64,000 nucleotides of DNA, taken from assembly GCF_001279005.1 (NCBI RefSeq), contig NZ_LGCN01000203.1:1-64000 (forward strand). The letters run 5' to 3'. Below the pieces are notes generated by a model. It searched no databases and had not been told where the DNA came from. It saw nothing but the letters and a program-made list of their open reading frames with translations. Within the stretch, counting starts at the first letter, position 1. Each line of letters opens with the position of its first letter. This document shows, one piece after another, positions 1 to 8,661 of the stretch. The position numbers and the translations under genes were made by a program. Source of the DNA: Streptomyces caelestis. Lineage in GTDB: Bacteria > Actinomycetota > Actinomycetes > Streptomycetales > Streptomycetaceae.

Positions 1-121
1 GCGGCACACGCTCAAGGTCAAGGAGGACTTCCACTGCATCTGCGTCTTCAACCCGCCCGTCACCGGACGGGAGGACCACGACGAGAACGGCGTCTACCCG
101 CTGCTCACCGAGGAGGTGTGA
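1..121 (+). CDS. ectC: L-ectoine synthase, C-terminal end only
   Basis: The window opens inside a gene read from base 2, giving 39 residues that end at TGA 119-121. The visible tail contains [15 protein letters not shown] and ends YPLLTEEV, which matches the cupin C-terminus of EctC (cyclises N-gamma-acetyl-diaminobutyrate to ectoine, an osmolyte). The next gene, ectD, starts 6 bases later, the usual end of an ectABCD operon. The N-terminal part lies outside the window. Confidence 0.88.
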
Positions 122-127
122 CTCGCC

Positions 128-1042
128 ATGACCACCACGACCACGACCACGCACGTCACCGACCTCTACCCCACCCGCGGCGCCACCGAGGTGGCGACTC
201 CCCGGCAGGACCCGGTCGTCTGGGGCTCCCCGGACACGCCCGGTCCCGTCTCCACCGGTGACCTCCAGGCTCTGGAGCGCGACGGCTTCCTCGCCGTCGA
301 CCAGCTCATCGGACCGGACGAGGTGGGCGAGTACCGGCGCGAGCTGGAGCGGCTCACCACCGACCCGGCGATCCGCGCGGACGAACGCTCGATCGTGGAG
401 CCGCAGTCCAAGGAGATCCGGTCCGTCTTCGAAGTGCACAAAATCAGCGAGGTCTTCGCGAAGCTGGTGCGCGACGAGCGCGTGGTCGGGCGGGCCCGGC
501 AGATCCTCGGCTCGGACGTCTACGTCCACCAGTCACGGATCAACGTCAAGCCCGGCTTCGGCGCCAGCGGCTTCTACTGGCACTCCGACTTCGAGACCTG
601 GCACGCCGAGGACGGCCTGCCGAACATGCGCACCATCTCGGTCTCGATCGTCTCGATCGCGCTCACCGAGAACTACGACACCAACGGCGGTCTCATGATC
701 ATGCCGGGGTCGCACAAGACGTTCCTCGGATGCGCGGGGGCCACGCCGAAGGACAACTACAAGAAGTCCCTGCAGATGCAGGACGCGGGGACGCCGTCCG
801 ACGAGGCGCTGACGAAGATGGCGTCGGAGTACGGCATCAGGCTGTTCACCGGCAAGGCCGGCTCGGCGACCTGGTTCGACTGCAACGCCATGCACGGCTC
901 CGGCGACAACATCACGCCGTTCCCGCGCAGCAACGTGTTCATCGTCTTCAACAGCGTGGAGAACACCGCCGTCGAACCCTTCGCCGCACCCGTCCGGCGG
1001 CCCGAGTTCATCGGAGCACGGGACTTCACCCCGGTGAGGTGA
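128..1042 (+). CDS. ectD: Ectoine hydroxylase
   Basis: 304 residues, the normal length for EctD. This cytoplasmic Fe(II)/2-oxoglutarate dioxygenase converts ectoine to 5-hydroxyectoine. The iron-binding facial triad is visible as H152-x-D154 (WHSDFETWHAEDG) and the distal His at about 256 (CNAMHGSGDN). The N-terminus is a Thr-rich run that differs from the conserved core. It follows the ectC stop by six bases, so it is most likely co-transcribed with it. Its last 10 codons are repeated 80 bp downstream (see the repeat at 1010-1122), which is not a normal feature of ect operons. Confidence 0.95.
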   Translation: MTTTTTTTHVTDLYPTRGATEVATPRQDPVVWGSPDTPGPVSTGDLQALERDGFLAVDQLIGPDEVGEYRRELERLTTDPAIRADERSIVEPQSKEIRSVFEVHKISEVFAKLVRDERVVGRARQILGSDVYVHQSRINVKPGFGASGFYWHSDFETWHAEDGLPNMRTISVSIVSIALTENYDTNGGLMIMPGSHKTFLGCAGATPKDNYKKSLQMQDAGTPSDEALTKMASEYGIRLFTGKAGSATWFDCNAMHGSGDNITPFPRSNVFIVFNSVENTAVEPFAAPVRRPEFIGARDFTPVR

Positions 1043-1122
1043 ACCGGATCCGGCCGGGGGCCCGGGGGTCGTCCCCCGGACACCACGGCATCGGAGCACG
1101 GGACTTCACGCCGGTGAAGTAG
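1010..1122 (+). repeat. Duplicated 3' end of ectD with a coupled 27-codon ORF
   Basis: Bases 1010-1041 (starting ATCGGAGCACGGGACTTCAC) recur at 1090-1121 with a period of 80 bp and a few mismatches. Both encode IGARDFTPV followed by R or K and then a stop codon. Between them lie 47 bases of very GC-rich sequence. A GTG at 1039 overlaps the ectD stop (GTGA) and opens a 27-residue ORF (1039-1122) that ends in the second copy of the tail. Whether this ORF is translated is unknown; the overlap would allow coupling. Confidence 0.75.
1062..1079. terminator. Short GC hairpin inside the ectD tail insert
   Basis: Perfect inverted repeat CCGGGGG-TCGT-CCCCCGG. It has no T tract, as is usual for streptomycete terminator-like hairpins. 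It lies between the two copies of the duplicated ectD tail. Confidence 0.5.
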
Positions 1123-1157
1123 GTGCTGGGACGGTGCGGTAGGCGCACCACAAGACC

Positions 1158-1201
1158 GCGGGCCGGGCCTCCTGGTGTGGGACAGGGAGGCGCCGGCCCG
1201 C
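1158..1201. terminator. Bidirectional terminator candidate between convergent genes
   Basis: Left arm GCGGGCCGGGCCTCC (1158-1172) pairs with GGAGGC-G-CCGGCCCGC ending at 1201, with a single bulged G. It sits between ectD and the oppositely oriented aminotransferase gene, where a shared terminator is expected. Confidence 0.65.
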
Positions 1202-1211
1202 TGCCGTGCGT

Positions 1212-2264
1212 TCAGCCGGACAGCGCGTCCAGCAGCCGGTCCACGTCGGCGGCCGTGTTGTACAGGTGGAAGGAGGCCCGCAGGTTCCCCGCGCGGTTCG
1301 ACACCTGGATGCCCGCCTCGGCCAGCTCCGGCTGGAGACGGCCGAGCCCGGGCACGGACACGATCGGCGAACCGGACGAGGGCAGGGGTGTGTGGCCCAG
1401 CGTGGCGAGCCCCGCGCGGAAGCGGTCGGCGAGGGCCAGGTCGTGGGCGCGGACGGCGTCCACGCCGAGTTCCTCGACGAGTTCGAGGGAGGCGCGCAGT
1501 CCCGCGTAGGCGAACAGGGCGGGAGTGGAGTCGAACCGCCGGGCCGAGCGGGCGAGCTCGGCGACGGGACCGTAGCAGCTGCCCCAGGGGTCCTGCCCCG
1601 CGACCCAGCCCGCCTGCACCGGCGTCAGGTCGCCGAAGTCCTCGGGGACGACGAGGAAGGCCGCGCCGTGCGGGCCGAGCAGCCACTTGTAGGTGATGGA
1701 GACGCTGTAGTCGTACGCGTCCGCCGTGACCGGGAACCAGCCGGCCGCCTGGGAGAAGTCGACGTAGGTGCGCGCCCCGTGGCCGCGCGCCGCCTCGCTC
1801 AGCGCGGGCAGGTCGGCGATCCGGCCGTCGGCGGACTGCACGGCGCCGACCGCGACCAGCGCGGTGCCGGGCCGCACGGAGTCGGCGAGCCGCTCCAGCG
1901 GCACGGTCCGCACCTTGAGGTCGCCGCGTGTGTGGAAGGGGTTCAGCACGGAGGTGAAGTCGCCCTCCACGGTGAGGACTTCGGCGCCCGGCGGCAGCGA
2001 GGCCGCGATCAGCGAGGTGTGCAGGGCGACCGTGGCGCCGGCCGCCACCCGCTCGGCCGGGACGCCGGCCAGCCGGGCGTACGCGGCACGGCAGGCCTCG
2101 ACGTCGGCGAAGAGCGGGTCCAGCGTACGGCCCCGCGCGCGCAGCCGCGCGGCGTCCTGGAGTGCGGCCACGGTGCGGGCCGGCAGGAGAGCGTTGCTCG
2201 CGGTGTTCAGGTAGGTGTTCTCCGGGGCGAACTCGGCACGGACGAGGTTCTCGAAGGTCTCCAT
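1212..2264 (-). CDS. PLP-dependent aminotransferase class V family protein
   Basis: 350 residues from the chosen ATG at 2264 (METFENLV...). Upstream in-frame starts exist up to 2330 but add an unconserved-looking extension. The fold-type I PLP enzyme pattern is clear: a cofactor-binding Asp in TYVDFSQAAGW (about 169) and the Schiff-base Lys in SITYKWLLGPHG (about 193). Members include cysteine desulfurases and kynureninase- or epimerase-like enzymes; it lacks the SufS active-site HHCA motif, so desulfurase activity is not supported. The substrate cannot be named from sequence. It stands alone and converges on ectD. Confidence 0.8.
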   Translation of the reverse strand: METFENLVRAEFAPENTYLNTASNALLPARTVAALQDAARLRARGRTLDPLFADVEACRAAYARLAGVPAERVAAGATVALHTSLIAASLPPGAEVLTVEGDFTSVLNPFHTRGDLKVRTVPLERLADSVRPGTALVAVGAVQSADGRIADLPALSEAARGHGARTYVDFSQAAGWFPVTADAYDYSVSITYKWLLGPHGAAFLVVPEDFGDLTPVQAGWVAGQDPWGSCYGPVAELARSARRFDSTPALFAYAGLRASLELVEELGVDAVRAHDLALADRFRAGLATLGHTPLPSSGSPIVSVPGLGRLQPELAEAGIQVSNRAGNLRASFHLYNTAADVDRLLDALSG

Positions 2265-2360
2265 GGGACCACTCTGCGGTCCCGGGACCTCCCCGTCCAT
2301 TGCCGAGTTCTGCCCGACATCCCAAAGCAATGCTTATGCGCACGCGCCGACCTGCGCGTT

Positions 2361-3071
2361 CTACTGCTGCGGCACCGCGCATCCGTCCGGGCCACAGGCC
2401 TCCGCGTCGCCGTTGACCGGGGTCAGCGGCGGGCGCTCGCCCCAGGCCTGCGTCAGCGCCCGGGCGAACACCTCGGCGGGCTGGGCGCCGGAGACGCCGT
2501 ACGTGCGGTCCAGCACGAAGAACGGCACACCGTTCGCGCCGAGCTCCGCCGCCTCCCGCTCGTCGGCGCGCACCTCGTCGGCGTACGCCTGCGGGTCGGC
2601 GAGGACCCCGCGCGCCGCGCCGGTGTCGAGACCGGCGGCGCCGGCGAGCTCGACGAGCCGTTCGTCGTCGTCGAAGACGGACCGCTCCTCGGCGAAGTTC
2701 GCCCGGTACAGCAGGTCGAGCAGCTCCACCTGGCGGCCCTGCTCGCGGGCGAAGTGCAGCAGCCGGTGCATGTCGAAGGTGCTGCCGTGGTCGCGGCCCC
2801 GGGTGCGGTAGGGCAGGCCCTCGGCGGCGGCCTGGGCGCCCAGGTTGTCCTCACCGGCCTCGGCCTGCGCCTCGCTCATGCCGTACTTCCCGGTGAGCAT
2901 CGAGATCACCGGCTGGATGTCGTCCTTGGCGCGGCCCGGGTCCAGCTCGAAGGAACGGTGCACGACCTCGACCCGCTCCCGGTGCGGGAAGGCGGCCAGC
3001 GCCTTCTCGAAGCGGGCCTTTCCGACATAGCACCAGGGGCAGGCGATATCGGACCAGATTTCGACGCGCAT
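2361..3071 (-). CDS. DsbA-family (FrnE-like) oxidoreductase
   Basis: 236 residues starting MRVEIWSDIACPWCYVGK, where CPWC is the thioredoxin-fold active site near residues 11-14. The protein has the all-helical insertion typical of 2-hydroxychromene-2-carboxylate isomerase/FrnE proteins and ends with CGPDGCAVPQQ, a paired-Cys tail seen in this subfamily. No signal peptide is present, so it acts in the cytoplasm, probably as a thiol-disulfide oxidoreductase. The ATG at 3071 has GGAG upstream. Natural substrates of FrnE-like proteins are mostly unknown. Confidence 0.85.
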   Translation of the reverse strand: MRVEIWSDIACPWCYVGKARFEKALAAFPHRERVEVVHRSFELDPGRAKDDIQPVISMLTGKYGMSEAQAEAGEDNLGAQAAAEGLPYRTRGRDHGSTFDMHRLLHFAREQGRQVELLDLLYRANFAEERSVFDDDERLVELAGAAGLDTGAARGVLADPQAYADEVRADEREAAELGANGVPFFVLDRTYGVSGAQPAEVFARALTQAWGERPPLTPVNGDAEACGPDGCAVPQQ

Positions 3072-3153
3072 CGTGATCGGCACTCCAGGTCGTACGGGTA
3101 CGGAGACTCCCTCCGGCAACTACGTGAACATTCAACCAGCTGCTCTCATTCCC

Positions 3154-3762
3154 TCAGTCGCCGTTCCGCAGATCGCTCGGCCAGTGGGGCCGGTACTCGA
3201 TGTGGTCGTACGTCACCGCGCACCCCTCCCCCGTCGGCGACTGGGCCATGAAGCCGACCAGGGCCGCCCCGGTCTCCTTGTCGTCGCCGAGGGTGAAGAG
3301 GCGGACGAAGGTCCAGCGCTCGCCGTCCCGGGAGGCGTGGAAGGCGAAGGCGCGCCCGGTGCGGCTCACCCGGAGCCAGACGGAACCACCGTCGACGGTG
3401 AAGGAGTTGACGTCGTCGGAGTGGCCCCGGGTGACCACCGTGCAGACGGTGGGCACGTCCGGCGAGTACTCCAGACAGAGCTTGGCCCACTCCCGCTCGC
3501 CCACGTGGACGTAGAGGACGCCGGCGTCGAAGGCGGCGGCGAAGCCGACCGTGACCCGGGCGATCAGCTGGAAGTCGCCCTCGGGCGCGCCCAGCAGGCG
3601 CGGCGCGTCGGAGGCGGGCTCCAGCGCCTCGTCGGTGGGCGGCACGAAACGGTCCTGCCGGGGTCCGGCCCGTCCGGTGAGGACGCCGTCCTCGTGGGAC
3701 CAGTGGCCGTCGGGGCCGTAGGCGCGCAAGGGGAAGGGCAGTTCGGGGATCTCGAGGTCCAT
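3154..3762 (-). CDS. DUF1349 domain-containing protein
   Basis: 202 residues. The sequence fits the DUF1349 family, a concanavalin-like beta-sandwich that includes yeast YKL069-type 'regulation of enolase' proteins: WSHEDGVLTG near the start, DFQLIARVTVGF, an AGVLYVHVGEREWAKLCLEYS strand pair, and GFMAQSPTGEGCAVTYDHIEY at the end. No signal peptide or membrane segment. The biochemical role of the family is not established. It is transcribed in the same direction as the neighbouring genes at 2361 and 3817 but with separate spacing. Confidence 0.75.
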   Translation of the reverse strand: MDLEIPELPFPLRAYGPDGHWSHEDGVLTGRAGPRQDRFVPPTDEALEPASDAPRLLGAPEGDFQLIARVTVGFAAAFDAGVLYVHVGEREWAKLCLEYSPDVPTVCTVVTRGHSDDVNSFTVDGGSVWLRVSRTGRAFAFHASRDGERWTFVRLFTLGDDKETGAALVGFMAQSPTGEGCAVTYDHIEYRPHWPSDLRNGD

Positions 3763-3816
3763 GGCGGGATTCTTCCAGGCGGGCCCCGGCGCCCAGGGGC
3801 CGGGGGGCGGTCCCGG

Positions 3817-4413
3817 TCAGCGGCCCTGGAGCGCGTCCAGGGCCACGGCCTGGGCGATGGCCAGGCGCCGGTCCAGATCGGGTACGACCACGTCCACCAC
3901 GTAGCGGTCGCGCAGCCCGAACTTCTTGTCGACCCTCATCACCGGCTTGCCGTCCGTCTCGAAATCGAAGTGGTACGGCCACAGGAACGGCACCAGGTCC
4001 AACGGCAGGAAGCCCCAGGCGCGGCGGAGGACGGCCACGAACCGGTTGCGCTCCCGTCCGACGGCCGGGGGCGAGCCCTGCTGGTGCAGCACCCACGTCG
4101 AGCGCAGCAGGGAGGCGAAGAACCTCTCCTCGAACGCGCCGACGGAGCCGCCTTCCGCGTCCCGCACGTCGTAGCCGTCGCCGGCGTCGAGGAGGCTCCG
4201 TTCCTCGACGGTGAAGAGGACCCGGGTCCTGGACTCGTCGGCGTAGAAGGTCATCTCCTCCTTGAGCGAGAGCCGCTCGACCTCGGCGAAGGCGAGGACC
4301 CCGCCGTCGGAGCCGTCCGGCAGCAACTCGCTCACGGTGTACCGGTCGCTCTTGAGACCGGCCTTCTGCCGGACGGTGAAACGTCCGCTCGTCCCCTGCC
4401 TGGCACTGTCCAC
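3817..4413 (-). CDS. LURP-one/phospholipid-scramblase-like protein
   Basis: 198 residues if translation begins at GTG 4413, chosen because GGGGAG precedes it by 7 bases; the open frame continues upstream to 4656 but that stretch is Arg/Pro-rich and looks noncoding. The protein reads as a tubby-like beta-barrel: YTVSELLPDG, LAFAEVERLSLKEEMTFYAD, RTRVLFTVEERSLLDAGDGYDVRD, and a late FDFETDGKPVMRVDKKFGLRDRYVV. These are features of the LURP-one/scramblase superfamily. Function in bacteria is unknown. It is divergent from the histidine kinase gene. Confidence 0.7.
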   Translation of the reverse strand: MDSARQGTSGRFTVRQKAGLKSDRYTVSELLPDGSDGGVLAFAEVERLSLKEEMTFYADESRTRVLFTVEERSLLDAGDGYDVRDAEGGSVGAFEERFFASLLRSTWVLHQQGSPPAVGRERNRFVAVLRRAWGFLPLDLVPFLWPYHFDFETDGKPVMRVDKKFGLRDRYVVDVVVPDLDRRLAIAQAVALDALQGR

Positions 4414-4634
4414 TGTTCCGCTCCCCGAGCCCTCGGTCCCCGCGCCGTCCGCCGTGTGCGTCCGGCGGAGCCATCCTCGGCGCGCGCCCCGGTCCGGGGC
4501 AGTCTCCGTAAGTCGCCGCCGGCAACGACCAAAGAGGACAGGGGCCTTGGGAAGCGGGGTGTCCACTTTCGTCGTTCGCCGCCGCTCCGAAGGGGGGATG
4601 CGGGGGCCCGGGGGCGGGCCTCTATGGTCTGCGC

Positions 4635-6356
4635 GTGGACGCAGCAGAGACATCACCTCCCGGCGGGCCGCTCCTTTCCCGGCTCGCCGCCGCCTCTCCC
4701 TGGCCCCGCCGGCGGATCGTCGGGGAGGTCGTGCTCACCGTGGTCCTCTCCGGGACCGCGGGACTCCTCCGCACGGTGGAGACCGGATCCCTCGCACGGG
4801 GCGGCGCCGTGGCCCTGGCCGTCGCCGTACTGTCGCTGGTCCGCCGTGCGCTGCCGGCGACGGTGCTGACGGTGTCGTCGGCCCTGGCCGGGGGGATCTT
4901 CGGCACGGTCCCGCTGCTGGTCTGCGCGAGCTGGTCGGCGGGCAGCCGCATCAAGCACCCGGGACGCGCGGTGGGCGCGTACGCGGCCGGGCTCGTGCTC
5001 TACTTCGCCGTCACCGTCGGCAGCACGGGCGACGACGGGCTCGGGGTGTCCCTGCCGCTGGCGGCCGTGCTGACCGGGAGCCCGTTCCTGATGCTGGCGG
5101 TCGTGCCGGGGCTCGCCTCCCGCTACCGCGCCCAGCGCCACGCCCTGCTCGACGCCCTGCGCCGGCACAACGCCCAACTGGTGCGCGAGCAGGCGATGGT
5201 GGCACGGCAGGCCCGGCTGCTGGAACGGCAGCGCATCGCCCAGGACATGCACGACAGCCTCGGTCACCAGCTCGCCCTGATCGCCGTGCACGCCGGGGCG
5301 CTGGAGGTGGACCCGGACCTGGGCGACCGCCGGCGGGAAGGGGTGGGCATCCTCCGTGAGGCGTCCAGGTCGGCGATGCGGGAGCTGCGCGAGGCCGTGG
5401 GCATCCTGCGGGACGGTGCGGAGGCGCCCACGACGGTCCCCGGGGACGACGCCGGGCCCTCGACGGCCCGGGGGGCGGCCACCGTGGACGAGCTGGTCGC
5501 GTCGTCGCGGGCCGCGGGCACGGCGGTGGTGCTGCACCGCTCCGGCGCCGAACGGCCCCTCGCGCCCGCCGCCGACCACGCGGTGTACCGCATCGCCCAG
5601 GAGGGCCTGACGAACGCGCACAAGCACGCGCCGGGCGCCCCGATCACCGTGGCGCTGCGCTACGAACCGGACAGCCTGGTGGTGGAGGTGGCCAACGGAC
5701 CGGCGTCGGCCGGGACTCCGGCCCGGGCGGCCGCGATCAGCGGCGGGCAGGGGCTGACGGGCCTGCGGGAGCGGGCCCGGCTGGTCGGCGGCATGGTGCA
5801 CACCGGTCCCACCCCCGACGGTGGTTTCCGCCTCGCCGGCGTGCTGCCCTACGGCGACGGCGGGCGGCGGTCCCGTCCGGACGGCGCGACGTCCGTCGTC
5901 GCCGGCGACGACTTTCGGGGGCAGAGCGGCGCGGGCTCCGCGGGCGAGGGTGGAGCGGTCATCGAACGCACCGATCCGCACAAGGAGTTCGCCGCCATCA
6001 TGAGCAGCAAGAAGAACGTCGCCCTGGGATGCGCCCTCACCGCCGTGGTCCTCGTCGCGGGCGTCGGCGCCCTGGTGTTCTGGGGGGCGGGGAAACTGAT
6101 GGACGAGGTGGGGAAGGCCGTCATTCCGGCGAGCGTGTACGAGTCGGCCCGGATCGGCGACGCCGAGGCGGACCTCCGGAAGAAGTTCCCGGAAGGCGGC
6201 TCGCTGCTCACCGACGGCGTGGAGAAGGACGGCCCGCCGCTGCCCGAGGACGCCGTCTGCGAGCACTTCGTGGACGACGAGGAGGACATCGTCTACCGGT
6301 TCTGCTTCCGCGACGGGAAGCTGTCCTCCAAGGAGTCCTACCCGCACGAGGTGTGA
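4635..6356 (+). CDS. Sensor histidine kinase (NarL type) with an extra C-terminal membrane-anchored tail
   Basis: 573 residues from GTG 4635. Residues ~20-165 carry hydrophobic membrane segments; a HisKA_3 dimerisation/phosphoacceptor region follows with H206 in QDMHDSLGHQLALIAVH; the HATPase domain has the N-box near 325 (EGLTNAHKHAPG) and the G-box near 372 (GQGLTGLRERARLVGG). The kinase should end near residue 405. The frame then runs on without a stop through a linker into M456SSKKNVALG, a transmembrane stretch (~462-482) and an extracytoplasmic-looking domain ending SYPHEV. An ATG at 6000 with AAGGAG 12 bases upstream could start a separate 118-residue protein in the same frame. It pairs with the response regulator at 6447. 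Confidence 0.85.
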   Translation: MDAAETSPPGGPLLSRLAAASPWPRRRIVGEVVLTVVLSGTAGLLRTVETGSLARGGAVALAVAVLSLVRRALPATVLTVSSALAGGIFGTVPLLVCASWSAGSRIKHPGRAVGAYAAGLVLYFAVTVGSTGDDGLGVSLPLAAVLTGSPFLMLAVVPGLASRYRAQRHALLDALRRHNAQLVREQAMVARQARLLERQRIAQDMHDSLGHQLALIAVHAGALEVDPDLGDRRREGVGILREASRSAMRELREAVGILRDGAEAPTTVPGDDAGPSTARGAATVDELVASSRAAGTAVVLHRSGAERPLAPAADHAVYRIAQEGLTNAHKHAPGAPITVALRYEPDSLVVEVANGPASAGTPARAAAISGGQGLTGLRERARLVGGMVHTGPTPDGGFRLAGVLPYGDGGRRSRPDGATSVVAGDDFRGQSGAGSAGEGGAVIERTDPHKEFAAIMSSKKNVALGCALTAVVLVAGVGALVFWGAGKLMDEVGKAVIPASVYESARIGDAEADLRKKFPEGGSLLTDGVEKDGPPLPEDAVCEHFVDDEEDIVYRFCFRDGKLSSKESYPHEV

Positions 6357-6446
6357 CGCGGTCCGCGGCCGCGCTCGCGGCCGGATCGGGCATGATGGGC
6401 GGGCTTCGCCATCCGCTTGTCACACCGAGACCGCGCAGGAGGCCGC

Positions 6447-7109
6447 GTGATCCGGGTCCTCGTCGCCGACGACGAGCCGCTCATCAGGGCCGGCATCAGG
6501 ATGATCCTCACCTCGGCGGACGACATCGATGTCGTCGCCGAGGCGCGGGACGGCCGGGAGGCGGTGGAGACCGCCCGGAGCACCGCGGTCGACGTGGCCC
6601 TGCTGGACATCCAGATGCCCGTGATGGACGGACTGACCGCGCTGGCCGAGATGGGCCGCGCCGCACCGGGGGTCCGGGTGCTGATCCTGACGACGTTCGG
6701 GGAACGCGACAACGTCCTGCGGGCGCTCGGCCACGGCGGCGCGGGCTTCCTGCTGAAGGACTCCGCGCCGCAGGAACTGATCCACGCGGTCCGCGCGGCG
6801 GCGGCCGGCGACGCCTATCTGTCCCCGGCCGCCACCCGCCACGTGGTGGACACCCTCGCCTCCCCCGCCGCCACCGTGCGCGGCGAGGAGGCGCGCCGCC
6901 GCCTGGCGGGCCTGACGGCACGCGAACGCGAGGTCCTGGCCCTGCTGGGCGAGGGCCTGTCCAACGCGGACGCCGGCGCCCGCCTGCACATGAGCGAGGC
7001 CACGGTGAAGACGTACGTCAGCCGCATCCTGGCCAAGCTCGACTGCGACAACAGGGTCCAGGCGGCGCTCCTGGCCCGGGACGCGGGCCTGGAGCCGAGC
7101 GCGGGGTGA
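6447..7109 (+). CDS. NarL/FixJ-family response regulator
   Basis: 220 residues from GTG 6447, with AGGAGG immediately upstream; an in-frame TTG at 6417 is less likely. The receiver domain has the acidic pair D8-D9, phospho-acceptor D54 in LLDIQMPVMDG and K104 in FLLKDSAPQ. The C-terminal LuxR-type helix-turn-helix is LTAREREVLALLGEGLSNADAGARLHMSEATVKTYVSRIL (in pieces: LTAREREVLALLGEG, then SEATVKTYVSRILAKL). It is the partner of the kinase at 4635; targets are unknown. Confidence 0.93.
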   Translation: MIRVLVADDEPLIRAGIRMILTSADDIDVVAEARDGREAVETARSTAVDVALLDIQMPVMDGLTALAEMGRAAPGVRVLILTTFGERDNVLRALGHGGAGFLLKDSAPQELIHAVRAAAAGDAYLSPAATRHVVDTLASPAATVRGEEARRRLAGLTAREREVLALLGEGLSNADAGARLHMSEATVKTYVSRILAKLDCDNRVQAALLARDAGLEPSAG

Positions 7110-7113
7110 GTCC

Positions 7114-8643
7114 TCAGCGCTCCAGGCGGCCGTTGAACCTCCGGGGCAGTCCCAGCGGGTTGTCGTCCTTGAGTTCCGCGGGCAGCAGCGCCTCGGGCGT
7201 CCCCTGGTAGACGACCGGCCGCAGCCACCGCTCGATGGCCGTGCCGCCCACCGACGTGGAGGTGGAGGTGGTCGCCGGGTAGGGGCCGCCGTGGTGCTGG
7301 GCCGGGGCGACCGCGACGCCCGTCGGCCAGCCGTTGACCAGGACCCGCCCGGCCAGCGGCGTCAGCTCCCGCACCAGCTCCGCCCCGCGGCCCTGCCCCG
7401 CCGACTCCTCGGCGGACAGCTGCACGGTCGCCGTGAGGTTGCCCGGCAGCCGCGACAGCACACCCCGCACCTCGGTGTCGTCCTCGTAGCGGGCCACGAC
7501 GGTGACCGGTCCGAAGCACTCCTCGAGCAGCAGGTCGTGCTCGCCCTCCTGGGCCAGCCGGCTCGCGGGGACGGTGAGGAAGCCCGCGCTGACGGTGTGC
7601 TCGCCGCCCGCGCCCGGCGTCACCGGGGACTCCACGTCGGGCAGCTGGGCGCGCTCGGCGACCCCGGCGACGAAGTTGTCGCGCATGCGGTGGTCGAGCA
7701 GGACGCCGGCGTCGGTGTCGCTGACGGCGTCCGTCAGCGACTTGACCAGCGCGTCGCCGGCCGCGCCGGCCGGTGCGAGGACGAGGCCCGGCTTCACGCA
7801 GAACTGGCCGACGCCCAGCGTCATCGAACCGGCGAGCCCGGCGCCGATCGCCTCGCCGCGCTCGGCGGCGGCGGCCTCGGTGACGACGACCGGGTTCAGC
7901 GAGCCCAGCTCGCCGTGGAACGGGATCGGGACGGGCCGGGCGGCGGCCGCGTCGAAGAGGGCGCGGCCTCCTCGGACGGAACCGGTGAAACCGGCCGCCG
8001 AGACCAGCGGGTGCTCGATCAGCTCGATGCCGGCGTCGAAGCCGTGCACCAGGCCGAGCACGCCCTCGGGGACGTCGTGGCGGGCGGCGGCCCGGCGCAG
8101 CACCTTGGCGACCAGCTCGGACAGTCCGGGGTGGTCGGGGTGGGCCTTGACGACGACCGGACAGCCGGCCGCGAGCGCGCTCGCGGTGTCGCCGCCGGCC
8201 ACGGAGAAGGCGAAGGGGAAGTTGGACGCCGAGTAGACGGCGACGACGCCCAGCGGGATCTTGTAGCGGCGCAGGTCCGGGACGGGCGGGGTCGCGGTGT
8301 CGTCGGGGTGGTTGATGACGACGTCGAGGAAGGCGCCCTCCTCGACGATGCCGGCGAAGGCCCTCAGCTGGTAGCAGGTGCGGGCGAGTTCGCCGGTGAG
8401 CCGGACCGGGCCGAGCGCGGTCTCCGCGTCGGCGACCTCGACGAGCTGGTCCCTGGCCGCCTCGAGCTCGTCGGCGGCCGTGCGCAGGAAGGCCGCGCGG
8501 ACGGTGCGGTCCGTCAGCGCGCCGCGCGCGTCGTGCGCGGCGCGGACGGCGGCGTCGACCTCCTGGGCTGTGGCCTCCACCGCAACCTGTTCACGCTGCT
8601 TCCCGGTTCGGGGGTCGACACTCCAGACTGGTGCTGCTGCCAC
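7114..8643 (-). CDS. 2,5-dioxovalerate (alpha-ketoglutarate semialdehyde) dehydrogenase
   Basis: 509 residues from GTG 8643, preferred over GTG 8658 because GGAGGG lies 7 bases before it. NAD(P)+-dependent aldehyde dehydrogenase with catalytic Cys ~282 in GVGQFCVKPG and general-base Glu ~245 in PFHGELGSLNP. The GELGSLNP and QFCVKPG blocks are characteristic of the KGSADH branch rather than generic aldehyde dehydrogenases. The reaction oxidises alpha-ketoglutarate semialdehyde to alpha-ketoglutarate, the last step of oxidative pentose and uronate pathways. It is divergent from an IclR regulator and fits metabolically with kdgD (34911) and the DapA-family gene at 28979. Confidence 0.88.
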   Translation of the reverse strand: MAAAPVWSVDPRTGKQREQVAVEATAQEVDAAVRAAHDARGALTDRTVRAAFLRTAADELEAARDQLVEVADAETALGPVRLTGELARTCYQLRAFAGIVEEGAFLDVVINHPDDTATPPVPDLRRYKIPLGVVAVYSASNFPFAFSVAGGDTASALAAGCPVVVKAHPDHPGLSELVAKVLRRAAARHDVPEGVLGLVHGFDAGIELIEHPLVSAAGFTGSVRGGRALFDAAAARPVPIPFHGELGSLNPVVVTEAAAAERGEAIGAGLAGSMTLGVGQFCVKPGLVLAPAGAAGDALVKSLTDAVSDTDAGVLLDHRMRDNFVAGVAERAQLPDVESPVTPGAGGEHTVSAGFLTVPASRLAQEGEHDLLLEECFGPVTVVARYEDDTEVRGVLSRLPGNLTATVQLSAEESAGQGRGAELVRELTPLAGRVLVNGWPTGVAVAPAQHHGGPYPATTSTSTSVGGTAIERWLRPVVYQGTPEALLPAELKDDNPLGLPRRFNGRLER

Positions 8644-8661
8644 CGCGGGTCCCTCCACTTG

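Noticed and set aside
757..2382. Minus-strand open frame of 541 codons over ectD and the aminotransferase
   Set aside because: Arg/Pro/Gly-rich shadow frame; the aminotransferase in another frame has clear PLP motifs.
4414..4656. N-terminal extension of the LURP-like protein
   Set aside because: The stretch is Arg/Pro-rich, lacks motifs and overlaps the kinase start; GTG 4413 has a strong ribosome-binding site.
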